Source: an uncultured Pseudomonadota bacterium (lineage in GTDB: Bacteria; Lernaellota; Lernaellaia; Lernaellales; Lernaellaceae). From it: a stretch of DNA of 6,711 bases. Of the stretch, positions 5,848 to 6,711 are shown piece by piece (within the stretch, counting starts at the first letter, position 1; each line of letters begins with the position of its first letter). A program made the position numbers and the translations under genes. Where the stretch lies: the NCBI GenBank assembly GCA_937967875.1, contig CALBTQ010000404.1, forward strand, positions 1-6,711. Reading direction: 5' to 3'. The notes under the pieces are model-generated. The model was not told the DNA's origin. It did no database searches and was given only the letters and a program-made list of their open reading frames with translations.

Positions 5848-6662
5848 TTAAGGAGTCGCCAACCACCCCATCGGATCGATCGCCGCTCCTTTATATCGCA
5901 CTTCAAAATGTAAGGTCGGACGATCAGACAATCCAGAGGCGCCGACGGTTCCCAAAATCTGGCCCTGTCGCACCACGTCGCCTTTGGCGACCTGGAAGCC
6001 GGCCAGATGCGCGTACAACGTGTGGTAGCGGTCGCCGTGGTCGACGATCACCACCCGGCCGTAGCCGATGAATTCGCCGATAAAACGCACCGTTCCGTCC
6101 GCCACGCAGCGTACCGGCTCGCCCAGCGTCGCGGCGATTTCGATCCCGTTGGAGCGGGTTTGCGTGCCGAATTGCTCGTGAATGCGCACGCCGTAGCGCT
6201 CGACGATCGGGCCCGAGACAGGCTTTGCTAGATACCCTTTGAGCCCCGCGAAGTCAAGCCGCAACGGCCCGGCCGGCGTCGGCGGAGGCGGCGGCGAGGG
6301 CAGTTGCTCGATCCGGCTGCGCAGCGCCGCGTCCTGCTGCTCCAACTCGCGCGTCAGGCGCAGAGCGAGGTATTTGTCCTGTTGAATGGTCTCGAGCACG
6401 AACACCCGCTTGCGCTTTTCGACCTCGACCTCCAGCGCCGCGTCCTTCTCGCGCTGAATCAGCGAAGTCAACTCCGCCTGCTGCCGCAGCAACCGCGCCC
6501 GCCGCTCGCGCAACGCGATGATCTCCACCCGGTGCCGCGCCAGCAGTTCCGCGTCCAGTTCGACGATCCGCCGCAGCGCGCGATAGCGACGCACGAACGC
6601 GCCGAACGAGTCGCTGGTCATCAGTACCTTCCAGAAACCGCCGCGCCCCATGCGGTACAACG
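5848..6662 (-). CDS. envC: EnvC-type LytM/M23 protein, probable amidase activator (5' end missing)
   Basis: The gene runs off the contig into adapter; 270 residues remain and the signal peptide and first part of the coiled coil are absent. The TTG at 6660 is internal: LYRMGRGGFWKVLM is the typical mid-protein EnvC segment. Residues about 20-120 are a charged coiled coil, 121-131 a Pro-rich linker, and about 140-270 a LytM (M23) domain with GYGRVVIVDHG (199-209), TLYAHL (214-219) and FEVRYKGAAIDPMGWL (252-267). The zinc site is degraded: H-x-x-x-D reads Ser170...Glu174 and H-x-H reads Thr249-x-His251, while His218 is kept. Such loss is known in E. coli EnvC, which activates N-acetylmuramoyl-L-alanine amidases at the septum instead of cutting peptidoglycan. 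The same role is inferred here. Order EnvC-CtpA-YibQ is a known envelope gene neighbourhood. Confidence 0.88.
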
Positions 6663-6711
6663 AGATCGGAAGAGCGTCGTGTAGGGAAAGAGTGTAGATC
6701 TCGGTGGGCGC
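6663..6711 (-). other. Illumina adapter sequence, reverse complement (artefact)
   Basis: From AGATCGGAAGAGCGTCGTG onward, these 49 nt match the reverse complement of the same adapter seen at the left end, with one mismatch near the end (GGTGGGCGC for GGTGGTCGC). Genomic sequence stops at 6662 and cuts the EnvC-like gene. Confidence 0.98.

Noticed and set aside
4635..5906. Minus-strand 423-codon frame overlapping ctpA
   Set aside because: It is a shifted frame of the protease gene, Arg/Gly/Gln-rich, without the S41 motifs.
67..6662. CRISPR array, tRNA, rRNA, transposase or integrase
   Set aside because: No regularly spaced short repeats, cloverleaf sequence, rRNA motif, or DDE/tyrosine recombinase motif was seen on either strand. 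The repeats in the Cys-rich gene are protein-level and diverged at the DNA level.

Overview
This window looks like a metagenomic contig of about 6.6 kb from a GC-rich, two-membrane (Gram-negative) bacterium, with Illumina adapter sequence still attached at both ends (1-66 and 6663-6711). Real DNA is therefore 67-6662, and the genes at both edges are cut off. The two-membrane inference rests on an EnvC-like / CtpA / YibQ-like cell-envelope operon, which is a proteobacterial and 'deltaproteobacterial' type of arrangement. The Cys-rich repeat protein would also suit a myxobacterium-like or Desulfobacterota-like lineage. No marker gene fixes the taxonomy.

Right half (3198-6662, minus strand): three tightly packed genes read leftwards. 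They are the C-terminal 270 residues of an EnvC-type LytM/M23 protein whose metal site is degenerate, a complete CtpA-type S41 processing protease, and a divergent polysaccharide deacetylase of the YibQ type. Gaps of 14 and 5 nt, with Shine-Dalgarno sequences at the junctions, indicate one operon for peptidoglycan remodelling: an amidase activator, a periplasmic protease and a probable periplasmic deacetylase-fold enzyme.

Middle (2178-3113, minus): after an 84-nt gap holding a perfect TATAAT box inside an 8-bp inverted repeat comes an envelope-anchored protein made of about 27-residue repeats with regularly spaced cysteine pairs (C-x6-C). I do not recognise it as a named family.

Left (67-2177): a plus-strand C-terminal fragment of a membrane protein (possibly a GT39/PMT-like glycosyltransferase) ends at 572 and is followed by a strong bidirectional terminator. 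A complete YhcG/DUF1016-type PD-(D/E)XK nuclease gene lies on the minus strand (955-2031). The last 51 nt of the membrane-protein gene, stop codon included, recur in the same orientation and frame at 2124-2174 (45/51 identical), just beyond the nuclease gene. The nuclease gene is thus flanked by direct repeats of its neighbour's 3' end, as if a small module had inserted there and left or brought a spare gene end. This is the most interesting structure in the window. No integrase, transposase, tRNA, rRNA or CRISPR array was found.
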